The notes: generated by a model from the sequence alone, not told the origin. Shown: positions 1-8,988, counted from the first letter of the stretch. The stretch: 45,824 nt of DNA from Scytonema tolypothrichoides VB-61278 (GCF_000828085.3 NZ_JXCA02000027.1:155436-201259); one strand, 5' to 3'. Program-made: numbers and translations.

Positions 1-1074
1 TTGAGTCCAAAGTAAAGCCAGCCAGCCAAAAAATAAGGTAGCCAAAATACTCAATAATAAGGATGCGTAAAGCGGGTTTTTAGGAAGTATGGCACTTAGG
101 GGTTGGTTGATTTTGTCTATATGTTGAGTGACAACGCCAGAGACGATCGCACCTGCACCTAAGCCAACACCAACTACTTGAATGGTGTTTTCTAGAGAGC
201 GATCGCGTTCTGCTTGTTCTATTTCTACTATGCCGCGAATTGAGGATATAGCTTGCTCTAACAAACTAGAACCATGACGAAAATATCCCAAGTCAGCTTG
301 TATTTGTTTTTGGAAGAAAGGAGAACTTTGTTGCCTGAAAGTTTCTAAAAACAGCAAATCAGCAGTTTCAATTATACCACTTATTTGTTGCAATCGCTCA
401 GAATAATTAGACTCATTTATGACGATTGTATTTTGATAGTCTTCTAAATTTCGCAGCAAGCGAGTATATTTTAAACCTAATTGCGGTAATTCTTTCAGCT
501 TGTTTTTCAAGTCTTTTAATTCGCCTGTTGTCACTTCATCCTTTTCACCTTTCTTGGGCAAGTTATCAATTGCGTTTTCTATCTCTTTATAGGCTGAAGC
601 AACGAGGTGATAAGTTTCTCTACTGTCTTGATAAGATTTGACAATCTTGGTGCGAAAAAAGAACAAATCTAAAAGTGGTTGATAACATAGATTCAAATTC
701 TCATCTGCCTTGCGATCGCGGAATAACCAGATGAGGACGTGTTGATAATTTGCTAACTGGCTAAACAAGCCATATTCAAAAATCGGGCTTCCGAATAACT
801 CTCCTTGACGACTCAAAGGTGGACGTTGAGATGCATTTGGAAAAACGGCTTCCAGACACTGTTGAGCAATTTGAGAAAGATGTTTTTCGTCTTTCGCGGC
901 TGTTAGCCAAGCAGTGATTAATAAAGTTTGTCCAAGAAAGAGTTTGCTTTTTTCTAAGGTGAAACAATTATCTGGATTTAACTTGCTCAAGAAAGCAATA
1001 TCGACATCTTCTGTTGGTGTACCATCATCTTCTTTTTCTGGACGACGTAAATTTAACCATAAGTCGCAACTTAT
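1..1074 (-). pseudogene. Methionine-free fragment of a membrane protein, runs off left edge
   Basis: Reading the minus strand from 1074 down to base 1 gives about 358 codons with no stop and no methionine, so there is no ATG start and no convincing alternative start. The protein is clearly coding-like: a polar helical part, then a charged coiled-coil-like stretch (containing SSLLEQAISSIRGIVEIEQA), then two hydrophobic segments near the window edge (VVGVGLGAGAIVSGVV and ASLLLSILATLFFGWLALL). Coiled coil followed by two membrane helices loosely resembles CorA-like two-helix effectors, but that is inference from shape only. The 5' end is fused out of frame to the TPR fragment at about 1060-1075. 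The likely reading is the 3' part of a gene that lost its start by deletion or recombination; a single frameshift joining it to the TPR frame is the alternative. I do not recognise the family. Confidence 0.6.
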
Positions 1075-1960
1075 TCAACTGCGTGCGATTGATATCATGG
1101 GGATTGGATTTTTCTGCTTGTTCTACACGGCGCTTTTCTTCTTCGATGTCTTGGTGTAGCTGTTGGAGTTGATTTTTGAATTCTTCAGGTATGGCTAGTT
1201 TGGGGTACAAGTCAGGGCTAAACAGGAGTTCCAACAAGTTACGGGTTTTGCTACGCTCAATATATTCAATTGCTTCGCTAGATTTTTTTAACTGCAGACA
1301 AACTTGTACCATGCTACGATAAAGATTACTCCATTCTTGGGCTTGTTTGCGCTTGCTTTCATCGCCAGAAACAATTTCCGCCCGCAACAACTCGACTGTT
1401 TCAATGGCAGAATGAAAACTTGTGTAAGCATCGCTGAAGCGTTGTGCGTTTTGGTAAGCAAAACCCAAGTTGGATAATGTCTCAGCATGGTTTTGCGGGA
1501 AAGCGTCTTTGGTTCTAACAGACAAAGTAGCAGTGTAAGATGCGATCGCCAATTCTATATTCTGTGCTTTCTCCTCCAATATTGTCTTAGAGTAAGCATT
1601 CCCCAGATTATTTTGCGTTATCGCCCATTCTTGGGGAAACGCTTGGCGGGTTAATACTTCCAAAGCAGCAGAGTAAGATGCGATCGCCAATTCTATATTC
1701 TGTGCTTTGTCGCCCAATATTCTGTCAGAGTAAGCACTTCCCACATTATTTTGCGTACCCGCCCAATTTTGCGGGAAGGCGTCGTGGGTGAACACGGTTA
1801 ACACGACTTCATAACCAGCAATAGCAATTTCCATGTTGCTGGCTTTGTCACCCAAGGGGAATTCCTGAATGACATTACTAAAATTGGCAATATCTACGGC
1901 GATGGATTGTGCGACATCTGTCTCAACTTCCGCCAGCGTATTTGTGTAGGCAATTCTCCC
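1025..1960 (-). pseudogene. TPR-repeat fragment of a CHAT-type protein, truncated at both ends
   Basis: An open frame with about three 50-residue TPR-like units, each with a PQxWAxTQNNLGNAYS-type core, then a helical linker (YIERSKTRNLLELL) that normally precedes a CHAT protease domain in cyanobacterial TPR-CHAT proteins. The CHAT domain is absent: after QLNKLR the frame ends within 12 codons. An upstream TTG at 1855 would give 276 residues, but recognisable TPR-protein sequence (SNVIQEFPLGDKASN) continues upstream to about 1950, where it abuts the start of the divergent Rpn gene. Both edges are therefore abrupt and no proper start is present. Most likely a relic left by two recombination events; production of a free TPR protein cannot be excluded. 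TPR identification is firm, the CHAT ancestry is from family knowledge. Confidence 0.7.
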
Positions 1961-2827
1961 TTGACTTACGACAACACCTGTAAATACGTTGCCGAAAACT
2001 ACCCAGCCGATTTTGCCAGATGGTTACTCGCGTCTGACACCTCAGATATCGAAGTACTAAAAACCGAACTCAACCTAGAACCAATCCGCGCAGACTCACT
2101 TACCTTCCTGCAAATCTCCAACCAAATCCTGCATTTAGAGTTTCAAACTTCACCAAAATCCACACCGCCACTCGACTTTCGGATGCTGGATTACTACACA
2201 AGATTGAAACGACAATACTGGTGCGATATTGAGCAAGTGTTGATTTTCTTACAAGCCACTTCCTCAAAAATCGTTTTTAACACTCAGTATGTGGACAGGA
2301 AAACCAGACACGAGTATCGAGTCATTCGTCTATGGGAAGAAGATCCAACACCACTGCTAGCTAACCCCGCACTTCTACCACTGGCGACATTGGCGAGAAC
2401 CGACTCACCCCAAGACTTATTAGAACAAGTCGCCGCTGCTGTCGATATGATTGAGGAAAGGGACGAACGACAGAATATATCAGCTTGCGTACAGGTTTTA
2501 GCTGGTTTGAGGTTTCCAAAAAATTTAGTGAGACAGCTATTTAGAGAGGAAATTATGCAAGAATCTGTGATTTATCAAGACATTTTGCAAAAGGGATTGC
2601 AACAGGGAGAAGAACGAGGAAAGAAACAGGAGGCGCTAGAACTAATTGTGCGTCAACTGACACGTCGGTTTGGTGCAATTGAGGCGGAGGTACAACAGCA
2701 GATTCGGACTTTATCCATCACTCAGCTAGAGGAGTTAGCTGAGGCGCTGTTGGATTTCTCTAATCCCAGCGATTTAGTTAATTACCTCGTGAATATTTCC
2801 CCGCCTCAACTTAATCCGGAAGATTAG
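1961..2827 (+). CDS. Rpn family PD-(D/E)XK nuclease/putative transposase with DUF4351 tail
   Basis: The protein starts TYDNTCKYVAENYPADFARW, the usual N-terminus of this cyanobacterial family, so I place the start at TTG 1961; the longer open frame from 1907 reads into the TPR relic. The nuclease core shows ADSLTFL followed by ILHLEFQT, the D...ExQ variant of the PD-(D/E)XK site. The C-terminus (RQLTRRFGAIEAEVQQQIRTL and ITQLEELAEALLDFS) is the DUF4351 helical tail. About 288 residues, normal for the family. Rpn proteins are recombination-promoting nucleases that occur in many near-identical copies in filamentous cyanobacteria. It diverges directly from the truncated TPR gene, and its insertion may have cut that gene. 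No strong Shine-Dalgarno sequence is visible. Confidence 0.85.
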   Translation: MTYDNTCKYVAENYPADFARWLLASDTSDIEVLKTELNLEPIRADSLTFLQISNQILHLEFQTSPKSTPPLDFRMLDYYTRLKRQYWCDIEQVLIFLQATSSKIVFNTQYVDRKTRHEYRVIRLWEEDPTPLLANPALLPLATLARTDSPQDLLEQVAAAVDMIEERDERQNISACVQVLAGLRFPKNLVRQLFREEIMQESVIYQDILQKGLQQGEERGKKQEALELIVRQLTRRFGAIEAEVQQQIRTLSITQLEELAEALLDFSNPSDLVNYLVNISPPQLNPED

Positions 2828-2835
2828 ACATCTCT

Positions 2836-2936
2836 AGGACTTACGCACCATCTGCTAGAAACCCGGTTTCTGAGTTCGTCTTTGGTTGCGAAACAGACGA
2901 TTTTTGGTAGAAACCGGGTTTCTTTGCGTAAGTCCT
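2836..2936. repeat. 101-bp inverted-repeat element (MITE-like)
   Basis: The ends are perfect 12-bp inverted repeats, AGGACTTACGCA at 2836-2847 and TGCGTAAGTCCT at 2925-2936. Inside lie two inverted copies of an AGAAACC-CGGTTTCT type block (about 2858-2871 and 2910-2924). No coding potential. It sits 9 bp after the Rpn stop codon. Structure suggests a non-autonomous miniature element; related GGACTTACGCA repeats are common in Nostocales genomes (general knowledge, not checked here). Confidence 0.7.
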
Positions 2937-2954
2937 GATCTCGTCGTGAGAAGG

Positions 2955-2990
2955 AAGATCCCCAACAACTTTTACGAAGTCGGGGATCTT
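2955..2990. repeat. Dispersed hairpin repeat, copy 1
   Basis: AAGATCCCC and GGGGATCTT form a 9-bp stem around the loop AACAACTTTTACGAAGTC. An inverted copy of the whole unit, with a few changes, lies at 26997-27030, 24 kb away. Both copies are intergenic. Confidence 0.7.
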
Positions 2991-3070
2991 GATTTTTAAA
3001 TTACATATGGGAACACTAAATGAGGTTCTTTGCTTCCTATAGTTGCTTAACCAAAATCCGAGTAGATTAT

Positions 3071-3139
3071 TCCCCTACATCTGTCAACACTTGACTACTC
3101 ATCCTGTGTTTGCCGGTACAGATGTGGGGGATTTTTTTT
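3071..3139 (+). terminator. Strong stem-loop with T8 tract; no gene ends just upstream
   Basis: TCCCCTACATCTGT at 3071-3084 pairs almost perfectly with ACAGATGTGGGGGA at 3118-3131 and is followed directly by eight T residues, as in a rho-independent terminator on the plus strand. The nearest plus-strand gene (Rpn) ends 240 bp earlier, beyond two repeats, so this may terminate a short untranslated RNA starting around 3000-3060 rather than the Rpn message. Confidence 0.5.
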
Positions 3140-3201
3140 CGTTATGAATGTTAAAACTTATCAGCATGTTGTGCCAAACTCAAATGGTGAGACGCTTAAA
3201 T

Positions 3202-3312
3202 CAGTGAACAGTGGACAGTGAACAGTGAACAGTGAACAGTAAACAGTAAACAGTGAATAGAGGAAGCGATTTATTGACTTCCTGATAACTGGTAACTGGT
3301 AACTGATAACTG
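3202..3312. repeat. Two heptanucleotide tandem-repeat arrays
   Basis: Eight 7-bp units of CAGTGAA with minor variants occupy 3202-3257. A second array of four CTGRTAA units occupies 3282-3312. These are short tandemly repeated repetitive sequences of the type typical of heterocystous cyanobacteria. Together with the elements at 2836-3139 they fill the 566-bp gap between the Rpn gene and the DUF1822 gene, leaving only a short promoter region before 3394. Confidence 0.8.
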
Positions 3313-3393
3313 TATTGCTTTTTTTAACTCTTGCGTAAATAGCATGCCTTTAAACGATATGTATGTAGCAGCGTTCTTCACCGGGGATTTGAT

Positions 3394-4362
3394 ATGAGGC
3401 GCACCAACCACAATCTAGACGATTTAGCTTTAACGTTGCCTATAACTCAAGCAGCGTCCAGAACTGCCCAGCAGTTCGCCAATCAGCAACCGACTCCTGA
3501 AAAAGCTGAACAAGTTCGACTAAATACGCTTTGTGTATGGGTGGTCAATGAATATTTGGAAATGATGGATATTCCCACCCAGTTAACAAAAAGTGACAGT
3601 TGGAACTCTGTTCTGCGTCTATGTACTGATGTGGCGGACTTGGAGTTGCTGGGAATAGGGCGTCTAGAGTGTCGTTCCGTGCGTTTTGGCGAAGAAATAT
3701 GTTACATTCCCCCAGAAACTTGGGAAGAACGAGTGGGCTATGTCGTTGTCCAAATAGATGAATCGCTTCAAGAAGCAAAATTGCTGGGATTTGTTCGCAA
3801 TGTGGCAACTGAAGAATTACCTTTGAGTCAACTGCAACCCCTAGAAGATTTTATCGAATATCTCGCACAACTGCGACAAACCCCAATCAGGACATTGGTG
3901 AATTTGAATCAGTGGTTGGTTGGTATCTTCGATGCTGGTTGGCAAACAGTGGAATATTTATGGAATCAGCCCGAACTTAGACCAGGTTATGCCTTTCGCA
4001 GTGGTGAGACGCTTGTGCAAAACGATACTAACAAAACACAAGCACTCACCAGACGGGCGAAGTTGATTGATTTAGGAATCCAAATTGCCAATCAACCCGT
4101 CATATTAATTGTCGAAATTCGACCGAACACTAATCAACAAACTGGCATTCGTCTTCAGTTGCATCCTACAGGTCATCAAATTTACCTTATACCAGGAATA
4201 CAACTGACGGTGCTAGATGAGTCTGGAGCCGTTTTTTTGGAAACTCAAGCCAGAAGTGCAGATAATTACCTGCAATTACAGTTTAGAGGTGAACCAGCAG
4301 AGCAATTTAGCGTTAAAGTATCATTGAATGATGCAAGTGTCACAGAGAACTTTATCATTTAG
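3394..4362 (+). CDS. DUF1822 family protein
   Basis: 322 residues, soluble, with no signal peptide or membrane segment. The N-terminal pattern (LTLPITQAASRTAQQFANQQ, then TLCVWVVNEYLEMMDIPTQL and SWNSVLRLCTDVADLELLG) is the signature of the cyanobacterial DUF1822 family, whose biochemical function is unknown. The C-terminal third is beta-rich (PVILIVEIRP, GIRLQLHPTG, YLIPGIQLTVLD), resembling a small sandwich domain. A GGGGA-type ribosome site precedes the ATG. It is the first gene of a co-directional run with a CHAT-CHASE2 protein and a DUF928 protein, a neighbourhood that recurs in filamentous cyanobacteria, often near a sigma factor that is not present here. A joint role in a membrane sensor system is inference from context. 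Confidence 0.85.
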   Translation: MRRTNHNLDDLALTLPITQAASRTAQQFANQQPTPEKAEQVRLNTLCVWVVNEYLEMMDIPTQLTKSDSWNSVLRLCTDVADLELLGIGRLECRSVRFGEEICYIPPETWEERVGYVVVQIDESLQEAKLLGFVRNVATEELPLSQLQPLEDFIEYLAQLRQTPIRTLVNLNQWLVGIFDAGWQTVEYLWNQPELRPGYAFRSGETLVQNDTNKTQALTRRAKLIDLGIQIANQPVILIVEIRPNTNQQTGIRLQLHPTGHQIYLIPGIQLTVLDESGAVFLETQARSADNYLQLQFRGEPAEQFSVKVSLNDASVTENFII

Positions 4363-4388
4363 TCAAGAGTCAAGAGTCAAAAGTCAAG
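4361..4388. repeat. Heptanucleotide tandem repeat (AGTCAAG x4)
   Basis: Four 7-bp units (AGTCAAG, AGTCAAG, AGTCAAA, AGTCAAG) begin at the last base of the DUF1822 stop codon. Another short tandem repeat of the class seen elsewhere in the window. Confidence 0.7.
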
Positions 4389-4493
4389 ACAAGGCAGTGT
4401 ACCCTTGGTGAGTCAGTGCGCTGTTGAGTGTAACTGCCGTTGAAAACTCAAAAATGATTCTGCTTCCCAACTTCGTGTACTTTTGCTTCAATT

Positions 4494-6848
4494 ATGGGCA
4501 AGCTAGCGGTTCTGAAATTTGCAGATGGTAGCTTTGAACAGGGGTTTCCCGTAACGCTACAAATCGGTGAAGAAGGTGAACGTCCCTCAACTGAAATCAC
4601 GGGTAAGTTACCTGCGGCAGGAGAAATGCCACTGTACTATAGTCACTGGCAGTCTAGTTATCTAAAGTTGGGTAATTGTTATCGTTTGTCTGCTGATAAG
4701 ATGCAGGTGACAAATGTGTCCATCACCCAAGACTGTGATAATATTGCTCATATTTTGCGATCGCGCTTCAACACGTGGCTACGAACCGAGGAGTTTCGCC
4801 CCATCCGGGAGAAATGGTTAGAAAAATTATTACCTACCGATGAAATACGGGTCATTTTACAAACGGAAGATACTCAGTTACAACGTTTACCTTGGCATTT
4901 GTGGGATTTGCTAGAACGATATCCAAAAGCTGAATTTGCTCTAGCATCGCCTACATACGAAAAAATATCTACCAATAAAACATTTAATTGTAAAGTAAAA
5001 ATTTTAGCTATTGTTGGCAATAGTCAGGGGATTGACACAGAGGTTGACCGTGCTTTGCTACAACAGCTAACAGATGCAGATGTTACCTTTTTGGTGGAAC
5101 CTGAACGCAAAGAATTGACTGACTTTCTCTGGGGTAACAGCTGGGATATTCTTTTCTTTGCTGGACACAGTTCAAGTTGTGGCAAAGATGGATTTGGGCG
5201 AATCTACATAAATAAAACCGATAGTCTCACGATCAGCGAATTACGCTATGCCCTGAGAAAAACTGTGCAACGTGGACTGCAACTGGCAATCTTCAACTCC
5301 TGCGATGGACTCGGACTGGCGCAAGAACTGGCTGATTTGCAAATTCCGCAGATGATTGTTATGCGCGAACCGGTTCCAGACTTAGTCGCACAGGAATTTT
5401 TGAAGTCTTTTCTACAAGGGTTTGCTGGCGGTGAGTCCTTTTATCAAGCAGTGCGGGAAGGACGGGAACGTTTACAAGGTCTTGAGGACAAGTTTCCCTG
5501 CGCGACTTGGTTACCAATCATTTGTCAAAATCTCGCACAAATCCCTCCCACTTGGCCCGAGATTACGGGTAAGGTTGAGGTGGAAGTACCAGAACCATTA
5601 GAGCGATCGCCTGTTCTCCCACCGCCTCCACCCAGATTTGCTGTAGCGTTGTTGTCCTCAGTGGTGATCAGTGTCCTAGTTTGTGGACTGAGGTTTTTGG
5701 GGTTAGTGCAAATGACTGAACTCCAAGCTTTTGACCAGATGATGCGTCTACGTTCCCTCATCTTCCACGAGGAAAGCGATCCACGCCTGCTGGTGGTAGC
5801 AATTGATGATGCAGATATTGATGCTCAACGGCACAGGGGCGAGGATGTGAATGGAAAATCCCTCTCAGATATATCTCTCAATAAACTTTTGGAGAAACTT
5901 CAGCAGTACGAACCCTATGCTATTGGCTTGGATATCTACCGAGATTTTAAAGCGCAAGACCCAAATTTAATTCCTCGTCTCAAACAAACTGAAAATTTGA
6001 TTGGGGTTTGCAAGCACAGTGATGCTGCAATACCTGTTAACAGTATTGCGCCGCCGCCAGAAATCCCAAAAGAACGCCTGGGATTTAGCGACTTTATTCA
6101 TGATCCTGATGGCGTGGTACGGCGACATCTCCTGTTTATGGAACAGGAGGCTGTCTCTGCGTGTGCTGCTGATTATGCATTCAGTGCACAGCTAGCATTT
6201 CGTTATTTGCTTGCCGATAAGGGAATTCAACCAAAGTTCACCACACAAGGGGATTTGCAGCTTGGCAATACTGTTTTTCCTGGTTTGAACTCTCACGGTG
6301 GCGGATATCAACGCATTGATGCCAATGGTGGTCAAATTTTGCTGAATTATCGTTCCTCAGAGAATATTGCTCAACAGGTCAGCCTGACACAAGTTTTATC
6401 AAATCAGGTTAATCCAGATGCTATAAAAAACCGAATTGTCCTAATTGGTGTTGTATCTAAAGGAGAGTCTCGTGACTATTGGGGCACACCATATGAAAAT
6501 CACTTTGATCAGCGAATGCCAGGATTGCTTGTACAAGCACACATGGTCAGCCAACTCCTCAGCGCTGTCCTCGATAAACGTCCGTTGTTGCAAGTTTGGT
6601 CATTGTGGGGTGAGGTGATCTGGATTTGTGGCGCTTCTGTGGTAGGAGCAGTTCTGGCTTGGCGGGTGCGTTTACTCCCGAAACTAACCCTTTTGGTTGT
6701 TGTCTGTTCTGGAGTTCTCTACGTCGTCTGCTTTGGTCTACTCATCCAAGGATATTGGGTGCCGTTTGTACCTTCAGCGTTAGCACTTGTCGGAACAATG
6801 AGCATCGTTTTCTTTCAAAATTCGAGATTATTCATAGTTAACAGTTAA
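4494..6848 (+). CDS. CHAT-CHASE2 membrane protein (caspase-like domain fused to sensor domain)
   Basis: 784 residues. Residues about 110-345 form a CHAT (caspase-HetF-associated) domain with the expected catalytic pair: His225 in FFAGHSS and Cys270 in LAIFNSCDG. A proline-rich linker (PVLPPPPP, 373-380) leads to a membrane helix at about 382-404, a CHASE2 extracytoplasmic sensor domain at about 405-690 (AIDDADIDAQRHRGED, YAIGLDIYRDF, GFSDFIHDPDGVVRRHLL), and a hydrophobic C-terminus with about three further membrane segments. CHASE2 senses an unknown signal outside the cytoplasmic membrane, and CHAT domains are caspase-like peptidases, so the protein is probably a signal-gated peptidase; the substrate is unknown. 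It has no kinase or cyclase output domain. The stop codon lies inside a heptamer repeat array (6836-6877), which has apparently formed the last residues. 131 bp follow DUF1822 and 37 bp precede DUF928, consistent with one transcript. Confidence 0.88.
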   Translation: MGKLAVLKFADGSFEQGFPVTLQIGEEGERPSTEITGKLPAAGEMPLYYSHWQSSYLKLGNCYRLSADKMQVTNVSITQDCDNIAHILRSRFNTWLRTEEFRPIREKWLEKLLPTDEIRVILQTEDTQLQRLPWHLWDLLERYPKAEFALASPTYEKISTNKTFNCKVKILAIVGNSQGIDTEVDRALLQQLTDADVTFLVEPERKELTDFLWGNSWDILFFAGHSSSCGKDGFGRIYINKTDSLTISELRYALRKTVQRGLQLAIFNSCDGLGLAQELADLQIPQMIVMREPVPDLVAQEFLKSFLQGFAGGESFYQAVREGRERLQGLEDKFPCATWLPIICQNLAQIPPTWPEITGKVEVEVPEPLERSPVLPPPPPRFAVALLSSVVISVLVCGLRFLGLVQMTELQAFDQMMRLRSLIFHEESDPRLLVVAIDDADIDAQRHRGEDVNGKSLSDISLNKLLEKLQQYEPYAIGLDIYRDFKAQDPNLIPRLKQTENLIGVCKHSDAAIPVNSIAPPPEIPKERLGFSDFIHDPDGVVRRHLLFMEQEAVSACAADYAFSAQLAFRYLLADKGIQPKFTTQGDLQLGNTVFPGLNSHGGGYQRIDANGGQILLNYRSSENIAQQVSLTQVLSNQVNPDAIKNRIVLIGVVSKGESRDYWGTPYENHFDQRMPGLLVQAHMVSQLLSAVLDKRPLLQVWSLWGEVIWICGASVVGAVLAWRVRLLPKLTLLVVVCSGVLYVVCFGLLIQGYWVPFVPSALALVGTMSIVFFQNSRLFIVNS

Positions 6849-6877
6849 CAGTTAACAGTTAACACTCAACAGTTAAA
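6836..6877. repeat. Heptanucleotide tandem repeat (AGTTAAC) overlapping a gene end
   Basis: Six 7-bp units, mostly AGTTAAC, cover the last codons and the stop of the CHAT-CHASE2 gene and the spacer before DUF928. The repeat supplies the final residues VNS and the TAA. Confidence 0.75.
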
Positions 6878-6885
6878 AGTGATTT

Positions 6886-7680
6886 ATGAAAATAATTTTA
6901 CAACCGATGAAACTGTTGTTGGCAGTTGTCGTCGGGTACCTAAGTTTGCTCCCCTGCACAACATCGGTGATGGCTCAATCTGCATCACAATCAAAACCCT
7001 TAACAACAACCTCTTCTCGTAAGCAGCCTCTGCGCCTTGTCCTACCTCCACTTCCGCCAGGACAACCTCCTGGTGGTCGTCGCTATGGGGGAGCCAGTCG
7101 CGGTCAATGTCCAGTTGCTAAACTTGGACTCACGGCTTTAGTTCCTTTGATTGAGCAACCAACTTCGGTGATGAATGTTTGGGGACAAACCACAGCAGAA
7201 CGCCCAACTTTCTGGTTCTACACACCTTATGTCAAAGATTCTGCTTACCCCGTTGATTTTGTGTTGCTTGATGCAGAATCAAATCCAGTCTACCGACAGG
7301 AGATTACCTTACCAAGTCAACCTGGAGTCATGAGCGTTTCTTTACCTGCTAGTGTTTCCCCACTGACTACAGGTAAACAGTACCGGTGGTTTTTGAATGT
7401 CTACTGCGAGCGCCAAAAGCAACAAAGCCCTATTTATGTTGAAGGAGTCATACAACGAGTCAACTTGAATCAGGGAATTGTTCAGCAACTCCAGCAGGCA
7501 CAGCCAAGACAGCAAGTTGCTATCTATGCGAGCAATGGAATATGGTATGAAACATTAACAACAGTGGCACAATTGCGTCAAAAAAATCCTCAAGATGTGA
7601 CTCTTCAGCAAGAATGGCAGGATTTGCTTTCTAGTATCGGCTTGGGTGATTTTGCTAGCAAACCGCTGATTTCCAGGTAA
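6886..7680 (+). CDS. DUF928 domain protein, secreted
   Basis: 264 residues. A signal peptide covers residues 1-31 (hydrophobic LLLAVVVGYLSLLPC, cleavage near VMAQS). The mature protein shows the DUF928 hallmarks in order: a GGRRYGGASRGQC motif with an early Cys, LTALVP, a WGQTTAERPTFWFYTPY strand, and the C-terminal YRWFLNVYC...VEGVIQRV motif with a second Cys that may form a disulphide with the first. DUF928 proteins are cyanobacterial, presumed periplasmic, of unknown function. Position directly after the CHAT-CHASE2 gene suggests it works on the sensory (outside) side of that protein; this is inference. Confidence 0.88.
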   Translation: MKIILQPMKLLLAVVVGYLSLLPCTTSVMAQSASQSKPLTTTSSRKQPLRLVLPPLPPGQPPGGRRYGGASRGQCPVAKLGLTALVPLIEQPTSVMNVWGQTTAERPTFWFYTPYVKDSAYPVDFVLLDAESNPVYRQEITLPSQPGVMSVSLPASVSPLTTGKQYRWFLNVYCERQKQQSPIYVEGVIQRVNLNQGIVQQLQQAQPRQQVAIYASNGIWYETLTTVAQLRQKNPQDVTLQQEWQDLLSSIGLGDFASKPLISR

Positions 7681-7839
7681 TTTTAAAATTGAGCGCTCAA
7701 ATGACAGACGCTATACAACATAGTGTTGCTTGCTTGTGGTAGTTCATCTATCATTTGATGGAGTTAAAATCCTACCTGAAAGGAAACTACTGCAAAAGCA
7801 AGCGTCAAACGTATAGTAGGTGTAACTGTAATTGTCAGC

Positions 7840-8988
7840 ATGAAATTCCAAGTGTTCCTAGCCTCTTTATTTTCTAACGTCAAAGGACGCCATTGGTGGC
7901 TTGGTATCCTCATATGGATAGCTATGGTTGCCCCATCTCAAGCATCATCTGTCATCCTGCGTGTGGCAATTCAAAGGGACGTCAATCAGGTGAAAGTCGG
8001 TAGTTCTACCACTGCGGTGATCAAAGATAGTAGTGGTCGTACTGTGGGAGAATTGCCAGCAATGAGTCCTTACTCTGCTCAAGCTGTTCCTGGTGGAGTT
8101 GCTTTGGATAAGTGGCGCTCTAATCTGTTTTGGGTTGAGCCAACAGGTAAGGGATTTGTTTATATTGGCGATCGCTGGTATCGCGGCAGAACTCTTGTTG
8201 TTCCTTCACAAAAGGGTTTATCTGTTGTTAACTGGGTTGCTTTGGAGGAATATCTCTACAGCGTTATCGGTGGCGAAATGGACTCTAGGTGGCCTTTGGA
8301 AGCCCTGAAAGCTCAGGCGATCGCCGCCCGTACATATGCTCTTTACGAGCGTGAGAGACAGCGCAATAATCCCCTTTATGATTTGGGTGCTTCGCCAGAC
8401 CGTTGGCAAATTTACAAAGGTGTCAGCAGTGAATCTCCTACTACCTACGCTGCAGTTGATGCTACAGATGGGAAAGTACTGACTTACAGAAATAGGGTTA
8501 TTCTCTCTGTCTTCCACGCATGTTCTGGCGGACACACTGAAAACTCGGAAGATGTTTGGGGAAGTGCTCAGCCATACCTGCGTGCTGTTCCAGATTTTGA
8601 CCAAAATATCAGAGAATGTAACTGGAGCAGAACTTTTTCCCCAGCAGAAATTAGCGCCCAAATGCCAGAAATTGGAAATGTCAAGCAAATGATTCCTGAG
8701 AGTACATCACCTTTCGGAAGCGTGAAAGCTTTGAAAATAGTTGGTGACAAGGGTGAGAAAGTGCTAAAAGGTGAGGATGTGCGTACAGCTCTTAAGCTAA
8801 AAAGCACCCGCTTTACCGTCAGCAACGGGAATGGAAGCTTTACACTCACAGGACTTGGTTATGGTCATGCTTTAGGCATGAGTCAGTGGGGAGCTTATAA
8901 TCTAGCATCGCGGGGATACAACCACCTGCAAATTTTGAATTATTATTACAAAGGTGTTGCTTTAGCACCTATTCAGGTTAAGAAGTAG
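7840..8988 (+). CDS. SpoIID/LytB domain protein (peptidoglycan amidase-enhancer type)
   Basis: 382 residues with an N-terminal membrane anchor or signal (WWLGILIWIAMVAPSQASS, about 19-37). The SpoIID core is clear: LEEYLYSVIGGEMDSRWPLEALKAQAIAARTYAL, then VFHACSGGHTENSEDVWG, and the C-terminal YGHALGMSQWGAYNLASRGYN motif, which carries the glycan-binding and catalytic region in SpoIID lytic transglycosylases. In cyanobacteria these proteins are linked to cell-wall remodelling and, in Nostoc, to septal or nanopore biogenesis; the specific role here is not shown. It lies 159 bp after DUF928, enough for its own promoter, and converges on the next gene with only 34 bp between. Confidence 0.88.
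   Translation: MKFQVFLASLFSNVKGRHWWLGILIWIAMVAPSQASSVILRVAIQRDVNQVKVGSSTTAVIKDSSGRTVGELPAMSPYSAQAVPGGVALDKWRSNLFWVEPTGKGFVYIGDRWYRGRTLVVPSQKGLSVVNWVALEEYLYSVIGGEMDSRWPLEALKAQAIAARTYALYERERQRNNPLYDLGASPDRWQIYKGVSSESPTTYAAVDATDGKVLTYRNRVILSVFHACSGGHTENSEDVWGSAQPYLRAVPDFDQNIRECNWSRTFSPAEISAQMPEIGNVKQMIPESTSPFGSVKALKIVGDKGEKVLKGEDVRTALKLKSTRFTVSNGNGSFTLTGLGYGHALGMSQWGAYNLASRGYNHLQILNYYYKGVALAPIQVKK

Noticed and set aside
914-1159. 81-residue plus-strand frame
   Set aside because: Runs opposite the two coding-like minus-strand fragments and across their junction; composition not protein-like.
8218-8849. Long minus-strand frames inside the SpoIID gene
   Set aside because: They are antisense to a gene with clear domain motifs and have no recognisable family.
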